A stretch of DNA of 64,000 bases from Bradyrhizobium sp. 164 (GTDB taxonomy: Bacteria; Pseudomonadota; Alphaproteobacteria; Rhizobiales; Xanthobacteraceae): positions 62,001 through 126,000 of the forward strand of contig NZ_JADPKA010000095.1 of NCBI RefSeq assembly GCF_023073715.1, written 5' to 3'. The position numbers and the translations under genes were made by a program. This document shows, one piece after another, positions 34,526 through 43,933 of the stretch (position 1 is its first letter; each line of letters starts with the position of its first letter). Below the pieces are notes generated by a model, which was given only the letters and a program-made list of their open reading frames with translations, made no database searches and was not told where the DNA came from.

Positions 34526-35854
34526 TCAGGAGCCCGAACCGAGGCACTTGTTGGTCTTGGTATTGAAGTTGCCGCACTTCTTGCCGACCCAGTCGCCGAT
34601 CAGGTCCTTGGAGCCGTCGAGCTCCTTCGACCAGGCATCGCCAGCAACGAGACCCGGGGTCTTCCAGACCACGTCGAACTGGCCGTTGCCCTTGATCTCG
34701 CCAATGAACACCGGCTTGGTGATGTGGTGGTTCGGCAGCATCTTCGACACGCCGCCGGTCAAGTTCGGCGCCTCGATGCCCGGAAGCGCATCGATCACCT
34801 TGTCCGGATCAGTCGACTTCACCTTCTCGACTGCCTTCACCCACATGTTGAAGCCGATCACGTGTGCTTCCATAGGGTCGTTGGTCACGCGCTTCGGGTT
34901 CTTGGTGTAGGCCTGCCAATCCTTGATGAACTTCTCGTTCGACCCGTCCTTGGTCTTGATCGACTGGAAGTAGTTCCAGGCGGCGAGATGCCCGACCAGC
35001 GGCTTGGTGTCGATGCCGGCAAGCTCTTCCTCACCCACCGAGAACGCGACCACGGGGATGTCCTTGGCCTTGATGCCCTGGTTGCCGAGTTCCTTGTAGA
35101 AGGGAACGTTGGCGTCGCCGTTGATGGTCGAGACCACCGCGGTCTTCTTGCCAGCCGAGCCGAACTTCTTGATGTCGGCAACGATCGTCTGCCAGTCGGA
35201 GTGACCGAACGGCGTGTAGTTGATCATGATGTCTTCCTGAGCCACACCCTTCGACTTCAGATAGGCTTCCAGGATCTTGTTGGTGGTGCGCGGATAGACG
35301 TAGTCGGTGCCCGCGAGCACCCAGCGCTTCACCTTCTCTTCCTTCATCAGATAGTCGACGGCGGGAATCGCCTGCTGGTTCGGCGCAGCGCCGGTGTAGA
35401 ATACGTTGCGCTCGCTCTCCTCGCCCTCGTACTGCACGGGGTAGAACAGGATGTTGTTCAGCTCCTTGAAGACCGGCAGCACGGACTTGCGCGACACCGA
35501 GGTCCAGCAGCCGAACACGACCGCGACCTTGTCCTTCGTGATCAGCTCGCGCGCCTTCTCGGCGAACAGCGGCCAATTGGAAGCGGGGTCGACGACGACG
35601 GCCTCGAGCTTTTTGCCGAGCACGCCGCCCTTCTTGTTCTGCTCGTCGATCAGGAAGAGGATGGTGTCCTTCAGCGTGGTCTCGCTGATGGCCATGGTGC
35701 CGGAAAGGGAGTGAAGCACGCCGACCTTGATCGTGTCGTCCGCGGCCTTGGCGCCAGTCAATGAAGCCAGACCGAGCATCAGCCCGGCGGTCGCGGCGAG
35801 GACGCCGCGGCGGCTAAATGACGCCGCTATATCGTGAGTGGATTTGCTAAGCAT
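34526..35854 (-). CDS. urtA: Urea-binding periplasmic protein UrtA
   Basis: 442 residues from the ATG at 35854. The N-terminus has a twin-arginine-type export signal (FSRRGVLAATAGLMLGLAS, cleavage near AKA). The mature protein begins DDTIKVGVLHSLSGTMAIS, the classic branched-chain/urea-binding fold, and has YYPVQYEGEES-like and AGTDYVYPRTTNKILEAYL segments typical of UrtA. In-frame codons up to 35941 would start inside the sigma-54 promoter, so 35854 is chosen. It is the first gene of the urea operon. Confidence 0.94.
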   Translation of the reverse strand: MLSKSTHDIAASFSRRGVLAATAGLMLGLASLTGAKAADDTIKVGVLHSLSGTMAISETTLKDTILFLIDEQNKKGGVLGKKLEAVVVDPASNWPLFAEKARELITKDKVAVVFGCWTSVSRKSVLPVFKELNNILFYPVQYEGEESERNVFYTGAAPNQQAIPAVDYLMKEEKVKRWVLAGTDYVYPRTTNKILEAYLKSKGVAQEDIMINYTPFGHSDWQTIVADIKKFGSAGKKTAVVSTINGDANVPFYKELGNQGIKAKDIPVVAFSVGEEELAGIDTKPLVGHLAAWNYFQSIKTKDGSNEKFIKDWQAYTKNPKRVTNDPMEAHVIGFNMWVKAVEKVKSTDPDKVIDALPGIEAPNLTGGVSKMLPNHHITKPVFIGEIKGNGQFDVVWKTPGLVAGDAWSKELDGSKDLIGDWVGKKCGNFNTKTNKCLGSGS

Positions 35855-35929
35855 GAGTGTATCATCTCCCTGACGCAGACGTGAAAAACGCTGCGAAACG
35901 GCCCCACGGCCGCCTGCGATTAACGGATT

Positions 35930-35945
35930 CGCAAGAACCATGCCA
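35930..35945 (-). promoter_or_regulatory. Sigma-54 (RpoN) -24/-12 promoter of the urt-ure operon
   Basis: On the minus strand TGGCATG-GTTC-TTGCG (35945 to 35930) matches the consensus TGGCACG-N4-TTGCW with the invariant GG and GC separated by 10 nt. It would start transcription near 35919, about 65 nt before urtA. This fits nitrogen control through NtrC. Confidence 0.72.
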
Positions 35946-36358
35946 TGGGCTAGACAGCCCTCAAGCCGTTGGTTTTGCTGTGAAAACGGCTTATTTTCTA
36001 AGTTTCGCCGCGATCTGCTCGCCTAAACCCTAGGCAATGGGAATGTATGCGAAAGCGGCAGATGGCCTGTTTTATATGCAAATCGTCCGTCTTGGCTAAA
36101 TTTCCGGCACAACTATTTCTGCGCCGCAACCACCGTTTAGGACGAACCCGCCTTGAAAGCGCCCCGACGATGTTCCATATGAACGGTCGAGACTGCTTGC
36201 GAATCAAGCCGTCGTTGCGAGCTGCGTGTTCTTAAGCCCCTACGGGCCTCTGGCTTGCCCCATATCTCCCAAGCCCATCCGACACCCCAAACACGCAGGT
36301 GTCTTCTCGACACCCTATGCGCGCGCCGCGCCGAATGCGCCGGGCGCCCGCCTTTGAC
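35946..36358. other. Intergenic region between urtA and the DEAD-box gene
   Basis: No credible gene is seen. Two dyads stand out: GCCTA-N5-TAGGC (36021-36035), and CGGCACA-N8-TGCGCCG (36105-36126, one mismatch), which lies about 170 nt upstream of the sigma-54 promoter, a distance usual for an enhancer-type activator. It does not match the enteric NtrC site well. A promoter for the helicase should lie between 36130 and 36350, but I cannot point to a convincing one. Confidence 0.4.
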
Positions 36359-37906
<1,548 letters not shown>

Positions 37907-37929
37907 CCGTCCACGACCTGGAGAAATTC

Positions 37930-38220
37930 ATGGCTAAGGAAGAGCTGATCCAGTTCGAAGGACTGGTCACCGAAATCCTCCCCGACGCACGCTACCGCGT
38001 GCAGCTCGACGCCGGACACGAGATCGTTGCTTACACCGCCGGCAAGATGAAGAAGAACCGGATCAAGACGCTCGCGGGCGACCGCGTGACGGTGGAGATG
38101 TCGCCCTATGACCTCGAGAAGGGCCGACTGATTTTCCGCCACAAGGACGAGCGTCCCGCCACGTCCGGCGGCCCGCCGCGGGGTGGAGCGCAGCGCGGCG
38201 GCCAGTTCCGCCGCCGTTAG
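37930..38220 (+). CDS. infA: Translation initiation factor IF-1 with C-terminal extension
   Basis: 96 residues against about 72 in most bacteria. The S1-like core [24 protein letters not shown]...[44 protein letters not shown] is complete. About 24 residues follow, ending [17 protein letters not shown], an R/G-rich tail. Some alphaproteobacteria have a second, longer IF-1-like copy beside a DEAD-box gene, so this may be a paralogue rather than the only infA. GGAG lies close upstream. Confidence 0.9.
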
Positions 38221-38264
38221 TCTTCGGGCGCCTCAGCGCGGAAGTAAAATTCTGGTCTGTATGC

Positions 38265-38293
38265 TGATCCGCCGCGCACCTCGCGGCGGATCA
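38265..38293. repeat. 12-bp perfect inverted repeat between infA and cspA
   Basis: TGATCCGCCGCG (38265-38276), loop CACCT, CGCGGCGGATCA (38282-38293). It is followed by A residues, not T, so it is not a standard terminator for infA. It lies 20 nt upstream of the likely cspA promoter and could be a processing hairpin or an operator. Confidence 0.6.
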
Positions 38294-38312
38294 AAAAATC
38301 GTGCGCTCCGGA

Positions 38313-38341
38313 TTGTTTTGAAGCCCTAATTCCGATAAAAT
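38313..38341 (+). promoter_or_regulatory. Candidate sigma-70 promoter of cspA with long leader
   Basis: TTGTTT (38313-38318), 17 nt, TAAAAT (38336-38341). Transcription from about 38348 would give a 5' leader of some 137 nt before the GTG at 38485, the kind of long structured leader usual for cold-shock mRNAs. Confidence 0.5.
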
Positions 38342-38484
38342 GAATTAATCGATTTTCGGCCGGACGACATTAGCATCCACCGGTACAGCCGGTTCAGACA
38401 CGCTGACGACCTTTCCAAAAATTCGATCTAACCTGCCTGCGCGAGCGGGCTCTTACATGGTGCTATCTAGAAGGGACTACCCCA

Positions 38485-38697
38485 GTGAGCATGGGAACCG
38501 TGAAGTGGTTTAACGCGACCAAGGGTTATGGCTTCATTCAGCCCGATGACGGTGGCAAGGACGTGTTCGTTCACATCAGCGCCGTCGAGCGCGCCGGCCT
38601 CGGCTCGCTGCACGAAGGCCAGAAGGTCTCCTACGAGATCGTGGCCGACCGCCGCTCCGGAAAGTCGGCAGCGGACAACCTCCGCGCCGCAGGCTGA
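38485..38697 (+). CDS. cspA: Cold-shock protein CspA family
   Basis: 70 residues, GTG start (an ATG two codons later would also do). Single cold-shock domain: MGTVKWFNATKGYGFIQPDDGGKDVFVHISAVERAG with the RNP1 KGYGFI and RNP2 VFVHI motifs. It binds single-stranded RNA or DNA and works as an RNA chaperone. It is transcribed alone and ends in a very strong bidirectional hairpin. It sits with a DEAD-box helicase and IF-1, all functions linked to translation in the cold. Confidence 0.95.
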   Translation: MSMGTVKWFNATKGYGFIQPDDGGKDVFVHISAVERAGLGSLHEGQKVSYEIVADRRSGKSAADNLRAAG

Positions 38698-38756
38698 GCC
38701 CGCCGGGCCCATAGCCCGGATATTGCCCCGGACCAGCTCAGGCGAGCCAAGGAATC

Positions 38757-38787
38757 AAAAAGGCCGTGCGCAACGCACGGCCTTTTT
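38757..38787. terminator. Bidirectional terminator between cspA and the TadE-like gene
   Basis: AAAAAGGCCGTGCG (38757-38770) and CGCACGGCCTTTTT (38774-38787) form a 14-bp perfect stem with A- and T-runs at the ends. It can end transcripts of cspA on the plus strand and of the pilus genes on the minus strand. Confidence 0.88.
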
Positions 38788-38810
38788 CATGTCGGAAGGA
38801 GGCGCTGCGA

Positions 38811-39407
38811 TCAGTAGACCGTGCAGGCCGTAGCCGGGCTGTAATAGACGCAGGTGGACTGGCGCGGGCGGGTATAGGCAACATCGCTCAGCGTGACCGC
38901 GTTCTTGAGCACGTAACCGATCGTCGGCGTGTAGGTGTAGCTGACCTCACTGAAGATCAGGTAGGTGCCGCCGACCGCAAGCGTCGTGGGAATCGTGACC
39001 GGGGACTTCTCCGTGCGCGGCGCGGATCCCTTGCTCCACTGCACATGCGCCTGCAGGGTCGATGGGTCGACATAGAGTTCGCTGATCGTCGCCGACACCG
39101 TCGTGGTGGGATACGGCGTCATGACGCCGGTCGAGGCCGCGAAGAAATTGGTCATGTCGGTATCGCCGACCGAAATCGATTGCGAGGTGAGGTCGGACAG
39201 CGTCCGCGCCATCAGCGTCACCTTGCGATCGATCGCCACCGCCGACGAGAACTCGACCGTGCCGAAGAACATCACCAGCATCAGCGGCACGATCACCGCG
39301 AATTCGGTCGCCGCGAGCGCCCTGCTGTCCGCGACGAACTCGCCCACGGCGCAGCGGGCCGCCCACCAGATTCTCGACATCGTCTGCATCGTTCCGTCCA
39401 GATCCAT
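38811..39407 (-). CDS. TadE/TadG-like minor pilin protein
   Basis: About 198 residues from the ATG at 39407. The TadE motif is seen in AATEFAVIVPLMLVMFFGTVEFSSAVAIDRKV (about 35-66): a pseudopilin-like E followed by a hydrophobic helix. The rest is an extracytoplasmic domain with a C-terminal cysteine pair (STCVYYSPATACTVY). These proteins act in assembly of Flp pili. A longer in-frame reading upstream to 39668 only overlaps the neighbouring gene in another frame. It lies 5 nt after its homologue at 39413. Confidence 0.85.
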   Translation of the reverse strand: MDLDGTMQTMSRIWWAARCAVGEFVADSRALAATEFAVIVPLMLVMFFGTVEFSSAVAIDRKVTLMARTLSDLTSQSISVGDTDMTNFFAASTGVMTPYPTTTVSATISELYVDPSTLQAHVQWSKGSAPRTEKSPVTIPTTLAVGGTYLIFSEVSYTYTPTIGYVLKNAVTLSDVAYTRPRQSTCVYYSPATACTVY

Positions 39408-39412
39408 TGGTC

Positions 39413-40021
39413 TTAGTAAGGCTCGTTCTTGAACGCGGCCGTGGCAACCAGCAGCCGCTTGCTGCCCGCAAGATTGGAGGTGTTGTAGCCGAGGCCGGTG
39501 ACGAACAGCGGCCATTGATAGAACAGCCGCACCACCACGATGTCGCCCGCACCGCCCGGGCTGTAGCTCGTGTTCGTGTCGAAATTTCCGGAGCCGTCGA
39601 TATGGGTCGGCAGCGTCACCGCAGCGAAGGACGAGAAGCTCGTGACTTCGACATAGAGCTTGCTGCAATCGAACAGCGCCGGAATCTGGCTACAGACATA
39701 GGACTTGAACGTTGCTTGCGTGCAGGGCTTGCTCACGCCGGAGACGGCGCAGGCCGTCACTGAACCGGATTGCGCCTGCCCGGTCAGAACCACGCGCGCG
39801 GAATTCTGCGTGATGGTCTCGAGCACCTGGCCCGCGAAGAACATCAGCGCCGTCTCGATGATGGCGAACAGCAACGCGAAAAACACCGGAGCGACCAGCG
39901 CAAACTCGACGACCGCGGAGCCGCGGCGGTTACCGCGAAACCGGCGCAGCGCGGCGAGCAGCGTGAACCTCGTTGGTGCAGGCGATGGCATCGCGTCAAA
40001 TTCCCCGGCAACGGCAATCAT
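39413..40021 (-). CDS. TadE-family minor pilin protein
   Basis: 202 residues (ATG 40021; an ATG at 39991 is also possible). The TadE pattern is GSAVVEFALVAPVFFALLFAIIETALMFFAGQVLET (about 34-69). It then has a soluble part with four cysteines (ACAVSG, KPC, YVCSQ, FDCSK), which may form two disulfides. It is co-oriented with the second TadE-like gene downstream, giving the usual pair. About 223 nt separate it from the CpaC-N-like gene. Confidence 0.86.
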   Translation of the reverse strand: MIAVAGEFDAMPSPAPTRFTLLAALRRFRGNRRGSAVVEFALVAPVFFALLFAIIETALMFFAGQVLETITQNSARVVLTGQAQSGSVTACAVSGVSKPCTQATFKSYVCSQIPALFDCSKLYVEVTSFSSFAAVTLPTHIDGSGNFDTNTSYSPGGAGDIVVVRLFYQWPLFVTGLGYNTSNLAGSKRLLVATAAFKNEPY

Positions 40022-40244
40022 CTGCCCGTTTCAATAGCGAAAACTGATTGTTTAAGTGTTTCAGGCGATCCGCTCCGGTCAGACCGCCTCATTAAGCATG
40101 CGTTAACCGCGAACGCCCAAGCACAGGCAGGCAGACAGGACGGCCACGCGGAAACAAGGGCGCGCGGAGAGAAGAACTCCTCGTGGGAGGCGCCAGCGTC
40201 CGGGCCGGTCAGGCGATCCTGCCCGAGCAACTTCGCCGGTTCTG

Positions 40245-40742
40245 CTAGTTGGTCTTGGCGCCGGCTCCGGCCGTGCCGCTGGCATTGCCGCTCAGTGTGC
40301 CCGCCTGGTTCATCGTGTTGTTGAAGTAGGCATCGCTGTCGCCGAGCGTGACGCGGCGCTGGCAAAGCGGCAGGCAGCTATAGGACTCGCGCTCGATCCC
40401 GCGATAGACGGTGACGAGCCGGTCGCTCGGACCTTCGACCTGGATCTGGCGGTCGACCAGGATCTCGCCGCCCCGGTCGAGCGCGATGAAATTGGTGGCA
40501 CCATAGCCTTTCCCGGTCACGACGATCATGCCGCCAGGCTGGAGCGTGACGTCCGCGATCAGGGGATTGCCGACCACGATGGTCGCGACCTTGCCGGGGA
40601 GCCGTACCAGCTTGGCCTGGTCGACATTGACGGCGATGGTATCGGCGGTGGGCTCGGCAAGGCCGGCACCAGGCAACGCCAGCATCGCGGCCGCAACCAG
40701 AAGGCAGACGCGCGCCTGACGGCGCAGCAATTCTTTACGCAT
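40245..40742 (-). CDS. Pilus assembly protein with CpaC-like N-terminal domain
   Basis: 165 residues. Signal peptide (LLVAAAMLALPGAGLA, cleavage before EPTAD). The mature part has the secretin N-terminal domain seen in CpaC: AVNVDQAKLVRLPGKVATIVVGNPLIADVTLQPGGMIVVTGKGYGATNFIALD. There is no secretin channel domain, so it is not CpaC itself, which is at 43930. It ends with a G/A/N-rich tail after SCLPLCQRRV. It may assist or regulate the outer-membrane channel. Confidence 0.84.
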   Translation of the reverse strand: MRKELLRRQARVCLLVAAAMLALPGAGLAEPTADTIAVNVDQAKLVRLPGKVATIVVGNPLIADVTLQPGGMIVVTGKGYGATNFIALDRGGEILVDRQIQVEGPSDRLVTVYRGIERESYSCLPLCQRRVTLGDSDAYFNNTMNQAGTLSGNASGTAGAGAKTN

Positions 40743-40890
40743 ACTCTTACCCCCGGGACGTCACAAACCGGCAGAAACGATCAGACAGCGGAGCCGGTGC
40801 CCGACCCGACTAACCTGCCCTTAATTCGTGAACGTTCCGCAAACTCGCCGACTATTGTTTGAAGGGAGCTTCCGAATCGTCGGCGCCGCG

Positions 40891-41718
40891 CTAACGGCGG
40901 AACGGATAGGCGAGTTGCCCGCCGATTTCCTTCGGCATGGTCGCTTCGTCCTTGCCATAATCCTGCGGCAGCCTGCCCTCCGGCATCCGGAAGGTGCCGA
41001 ACAGCACGTCCCAGATCGGGAACGTCCCGGCAAAGTTGGTGTCGCCGCCCTCTTCGAGCGAGGTGTGGTGCCAGCGGTGGAATACCGGCGTCGCCAGCAC
41101 GTATCTGAACGGTCCGAAGGTCCAGTTCAAATTGGCGTGCACGAAGGCCGAATGAAAGGTGGTGAACGGACCGACCCAGATCATCACGTTGGGGGAGATA
41201 CCGGCCATCAGCAGCACGACGTCGACGCTGATCGTCCCGAGCATGAGGTTGACGGGATGGAAGCGCGCCGCGGAAATCCAGCCGATCTCCTCCGACGAAT
41301 GATGAATTGCGTGGTACTTCCAGAAGCCGCCGTCGTGGAAAAGCCGGTGCAGCCAGTACAGCATGAAATCGGACAGCACCAGGAACAGCACGGCCTGTAG
41401 CCATAGCGGCAGCTGTGACAGCGGGCCATGGCCGTTGTCGTAGAAAGCGATGAGGTCGTCGGCATCGCGGATGCTGAAGACGACGCCGGCGCCCACGATC
41501 AGCAGTCCGATCCGCATGGTGCGGGCGAACACCGGCACGAAGAACCAGTAGCAGATGTCGGTGAGGATCTCCCGCTTGCGCCACCACGGCGCGCCGGGAT
41601 TGCAGGCCCAGAAATGCTCGAGCACGGTGAAGATTGCTGCGAGCACCAGGGTGACGGGGACCATCTTCTGGATCGTCTCGCCGAGCATCAGGGCGACTTG
41701 CATGGGCAGGCTCGACAT
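40891..41718 (-). CDS. Sterol desaturase / fatty acid hydroxylase family protein
   Basis: 275 residues with four or five hydrophobic helices and the family's histidine clusters: HRLFHD, HAIHHSSEE, HANLNWTFG and HRWHHTSLEEGG. These bind a di-iron centre that hydroxylates or desaturates lipids at the membrane. The substrate cannot be told; hopanoids or fatty acids are candidates. It lies between the two arms of the pilus locus with its own flanking gaps, and has no evident link to pili. Confidence 0.9.
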   Translation of the reverse strand: MSSLPMQVALMLGETIQKMVPVTLVLAAIFTVLEHFWACNPGAPWWRKREILTDICYWFFVPVFARTMRIGLLIVGAGVVFSIRDADDLIAFYDNGHGPLSQLPLWLQAVLFLVLSDFMLYWLHRLFHDGGFWKYHAIHHSSEEIGWISAARFHPVNLMLGTISVDVVLLMAGISPNVMIWVGPFTTFHSAFVHANLNWTFGPFRYVLATPVFHRWHHTSLEEGGDTNFAGTFPIWDVLFGTFRMPEGRLPQDYGKDEATMPKEIGGQLAYPFRR

Positions 41719-41983
41719 CGTCGCCTCACTTCCGAATTGCTGGTCCCGCCTAGGCCTACTCCGCTAGATTTAAGGGAGGGTGAAGCCGGCGGTGCATGCG
41801 CTGCATTCGGAACAGACCGAATTCAACTGCCGCGTTAAGACGAAATTCACTCTGGCCAAAAGCACCGCGCCACAAGCGGGTTTGCTCGAATGAATTAACG
41901 CTACCGAAAGAGCTCGACTCTCATGTTCGTCGCGTCAAAGACAGCGCCGAACGAGGCGATCCCATCCAGACGGAGTTTTGTTC

Positions 41984-42148
41984 ATGAAGAACCTGATTGC
42001 GCGTTTCGCGAAGGACGAATCCGGTGCCACCGCCATCGAATACGGTCTGATCGCCGCCGGCATCGCGCTGGCCATCATCACCGTCGTCAACAATCTCGGC
42101 AGCACGCTGAACACCAAGTTCGGCTCGATCAGCACGTCGCTGAAGTAA
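41984..42148 (+). CDS. Flp-type IVb pilin
   Basis: 54 residues from the ATG at 41984, preceded by GGAG. A short leader MKNLIARFAKDESG ends in the prepilin site; the mature part ATAIEYGLIAAGIALAIITVVNN has the invariant E and Y and the hydrophobic Flp motif. It is the main subunit of the tad pilus, processed by CpaA, encoded just downstream. A terminator follows 24 nt after the stop, so pilin mRNA is probably made separately and abundantly. Confidence 0.95.
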   Translation: MKNLIARFAKDESGATAIEYGLIAAGIALAIITVVNNLGSTLNTKFGSISTSLK

Positions 42149-42172
42149 GCGGCTTGACGAGCGACCGCAAAA

Positions 42173-42200
42173 GCCCCGGACCTCCGGGGCCTTTGTTTTT
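42173..42200 (+). terminator. Rho-independent terminator after the pilin gene
   Basis: GCCCCGG / CCGGGGC stem (42173-42190, loop ACCT) followed by CTTTGTTTTT. It separates the pilin gene from the cpa genes, which explains unequal expression. Confidence 0.85.
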
Positions 42201-42219
42201 CTGAAGACGGCGAGTTCCA

Positions 42220-42363
42220 GTGGCGTTGCGCGAGTACAGAACCGATGCCGCCGTCGCGGCGAACGAGGCGGTGTCGCAGACCAGCTCGCCGGCCTATTGG
42301 GTCTGCCTTGCGCTGCTGCTGGCGACGCTCGTCCTCGCCGTGCGCATTGCCAGCCTCTGGTGA
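42220..42363 (+). CDS. Possible small membrane protein (47 residues)
   Basis: A GTG-started reading frame of 47 residues between the pilin terminator and cpaA. It has a polar N-terminal half and one predicted membrane helix VCLALLLATLVLAVRIA, ending SLW. It has no ribosome site that stands out and no family I recognise. Codon use is like the neighbours. It could be a real small protein of the pilus locus or chance. Confidence 0.4.
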   Translation: MALREYRTDAAVAANEAVSQTSSPAYWVCLALLLATLVLAVRIASLW

Positions 42364-42482
42364 GCACGCTTGCGGCGGTGCCACCCCCGCCGCCCGGCTG
42401 CCGTTGTCGGTTTGTTTAGCACTGCCGGCTAGCATCCGCGCCGCCAGCTTCCGCGACACAACCAGGCCTCAAGACGCAGCCC

Positions 42483-43007
42483 ATGATCCTCGACCTTGCG
42501 CGCCTTCTGCTCTTCCCGGCCCTCATGGCGTTCGCCGCCGCGAGCGATCTCTTCACGATGACGATCTCGAACCGCGTTTCGCTGGCGTTGGTCGCAGGCT
42601 TCTTCGCCCTCGCCCTCGCCGGTGGCATGGCACCTTACGAGGTGCTGAGCCATGTCGGTGCCGGCGCACTTCTCCTGATCGTGGCCTTCTCCTGCTTTGC
42701 GATGGGCTGGGTCGGCGGCGGCGATGCCAAGGTCGCGGCCTCGGTCGCACTCTGGTTCGGCTTTGCACATCTGATGAACTTCCTGCTCTACGCGTCGCTG
42801 TTCGGCGGGGCGCTGACGCTGCTCCTGCTCCAATTCCGGCAATGGCCGCTGCCCTACGGACTGGCGGGCCAGGCCTGGCTCGCACGGCTGCACGCCAAGG
42901 AGAGCGGCATTCCCTATGGAATCGCGCTCGCACTGAGCGCGCTGATGGTCTACCCGGAGACCGAATGGGTGAAGGCGATCGACCTCGCTCACCTCGTACT
43001 GCGCTGA
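42483..43007 (+). CDS. cpaA: Prepilin peptidase CpaA
   Basis: 174 residues with about five membrane helices. The two catalytic aspartates of the type IV prepilin (A24) peptidases are at D22 (AASDLFTMTISN) and D81 (GGGDAK). It lacks the N-methylating domain, as usual for the TadV/CpaA group. It cleaves the Flp leader and probably the TadE leaders at the inner membrane. Confidence 0.94.
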   Translation: MILDLARLLLFPALMAFAAASDLFTMTISNRVSLALVAGFFALALAGGMAPYEVLSHVGAGALLLIVAFSCFAMGWVGGGDAKVAASVALWFGFAHLMNFLLYASLFGGALTLLLLQFRQWPLPYGLAGQAWLARLHAKESGIPYGIALALSALMVYPETEWVKAIDLAHLVLR

Positions 43008-43135
43008 ACGCACCGGGTAAACCAGGCGTTAAGGCGATTTAGATACGCCTCATTAACCATGCTTTGACGAATAGCTGGTCAACTGCCGATTACGGCGGCG
43101 GCAGCGTCGCGGCGTTTTGTTGGAAAGTGAAGCGT

Positions 43136-43933
43136 ATGAATAGGGCACGCATTGTCGTCCTGACGGTCGCCATCGGCGCCGGCGGCGTCGCCGCGTACCT
43201 GGCGAGCGGCACGGACAATTCTGCGCCGCCTCCGGCTCCGGTCGCGCAGCTTCCGACCGTCGACGTTCTGGTCGCCAAGAACGATATCGGTCTCGGCCAG
43301 ACAGTGAAGCCGGACGACGTGCAATGGCAGACTTGGCCGGCCGCGACCGCCAGCGCCACCTTCATCCGCCGCAACGAGCGTCCCGAGGGCGCGAGCCAGG
43401 TGACCGGCTCGATCGCGCGCGCTCCCTTCATCCAGGGTGAGCCGATCCGAGACCAGAAGCTGGTCAAGGCCGACGGCTCCGGCTTCATGGCGGCAATCCT
43501 GCCTTCCGGTATGCGGGCGATCTCGACCGAGATCTCGCCGGAGACGGGCGCAGGCGGCTTCATCCTGCCCAACGACCGCGTCGATGTGATCCTCACGCGC
43601 CGCCTCAAGAACCCGGACCAGAGCAGTGGCGCCCCGGACATTGTCACCTCCGAGATCATCCTCGCCAACATCCGCGTCCTGGCCATCGACCAAGCGCCGA
43701 AGGAGAAGGACGGCCAGAACACGGTGGTCGGCAAAACCGTGACCTTGGAGCTCAATGCGGCCCAGACCCAGGCGCTTTCGTCGGCCCGCCAGGCCGGAAC
43801 GCTGTCGCTGGCATTGCGCAGCATATCCGACGTCAAGCTCAGCGAGATCACGCTCGACGAATCCGCGCAGAAGCGCGACGGCGTTTCGATCATTCGCTAC
43901 GGCATTCCAAGTCAGACGGCAAAAGCACGATGA
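43136..43933 (+). CDS. cpaB: Flp pilus assembly protein CpaB
   Basis: 265 residues from the ATG at 43136. An N-terminal signal or anchor helix (ARIVVLTVAIGAGGVAAYLAS) is followed by an SAF/RcpC domain: VDVLVAKNDIGLGQTVKPDDVQWQTWP, then GSIARAPFIQGEPI. CpaB works with the secretin CpaC in the periplasm. It overlaps cpaC by 4 nt. Confidence 0.93.
   Translation: MNRARIVVLTVAIGAGGVAAYLASGTDNSAPPPAPVAQLPTVDVLVAKNDIGLGQTVKPDDVQWQTWPAATASATFIRRNERPEGASQVTGSIARAPFIQGEPIRDQKLVKADGSGFMAAILPSGMRAISTEISPETGAGGFILPNDRVDVILTRRLKNPDQSSGAPDIVTSEIILANIRVLAIDQAPKEKDGQNTVVGKTVTLELNAAQTQALSSARQAGTLSLALRSISDVKLSEITLDESAQKRDGVSIIRYGIPSQTAKAR

Noticed and set aside
36047..36235. Possible small gene (62 codons) upstream of the DEAD-box gene
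   Set aside because: No ribosome site, odd composition, no family; it overlaps the presumed control region of urtA.
38265..38293. Hairpin after infA as an intrinsic terminator
   Set aside because: The stem is followed by A residues, not T, in the direction of infA transcription.
39408..39668. N-terminal extension of the TadE-like protein at 38811
   Set aside because: It lies within the neighbouring TadE gene in another frame and lacks any TadE sense.
41805..41850. GGAAC followed by CGTT upstream of the Flp pilin gene
   Set aside because: The spacer is 19 nt, outside the 16-17 nt of EcfG promoters, and it is more than 130 nt from the pilin start.
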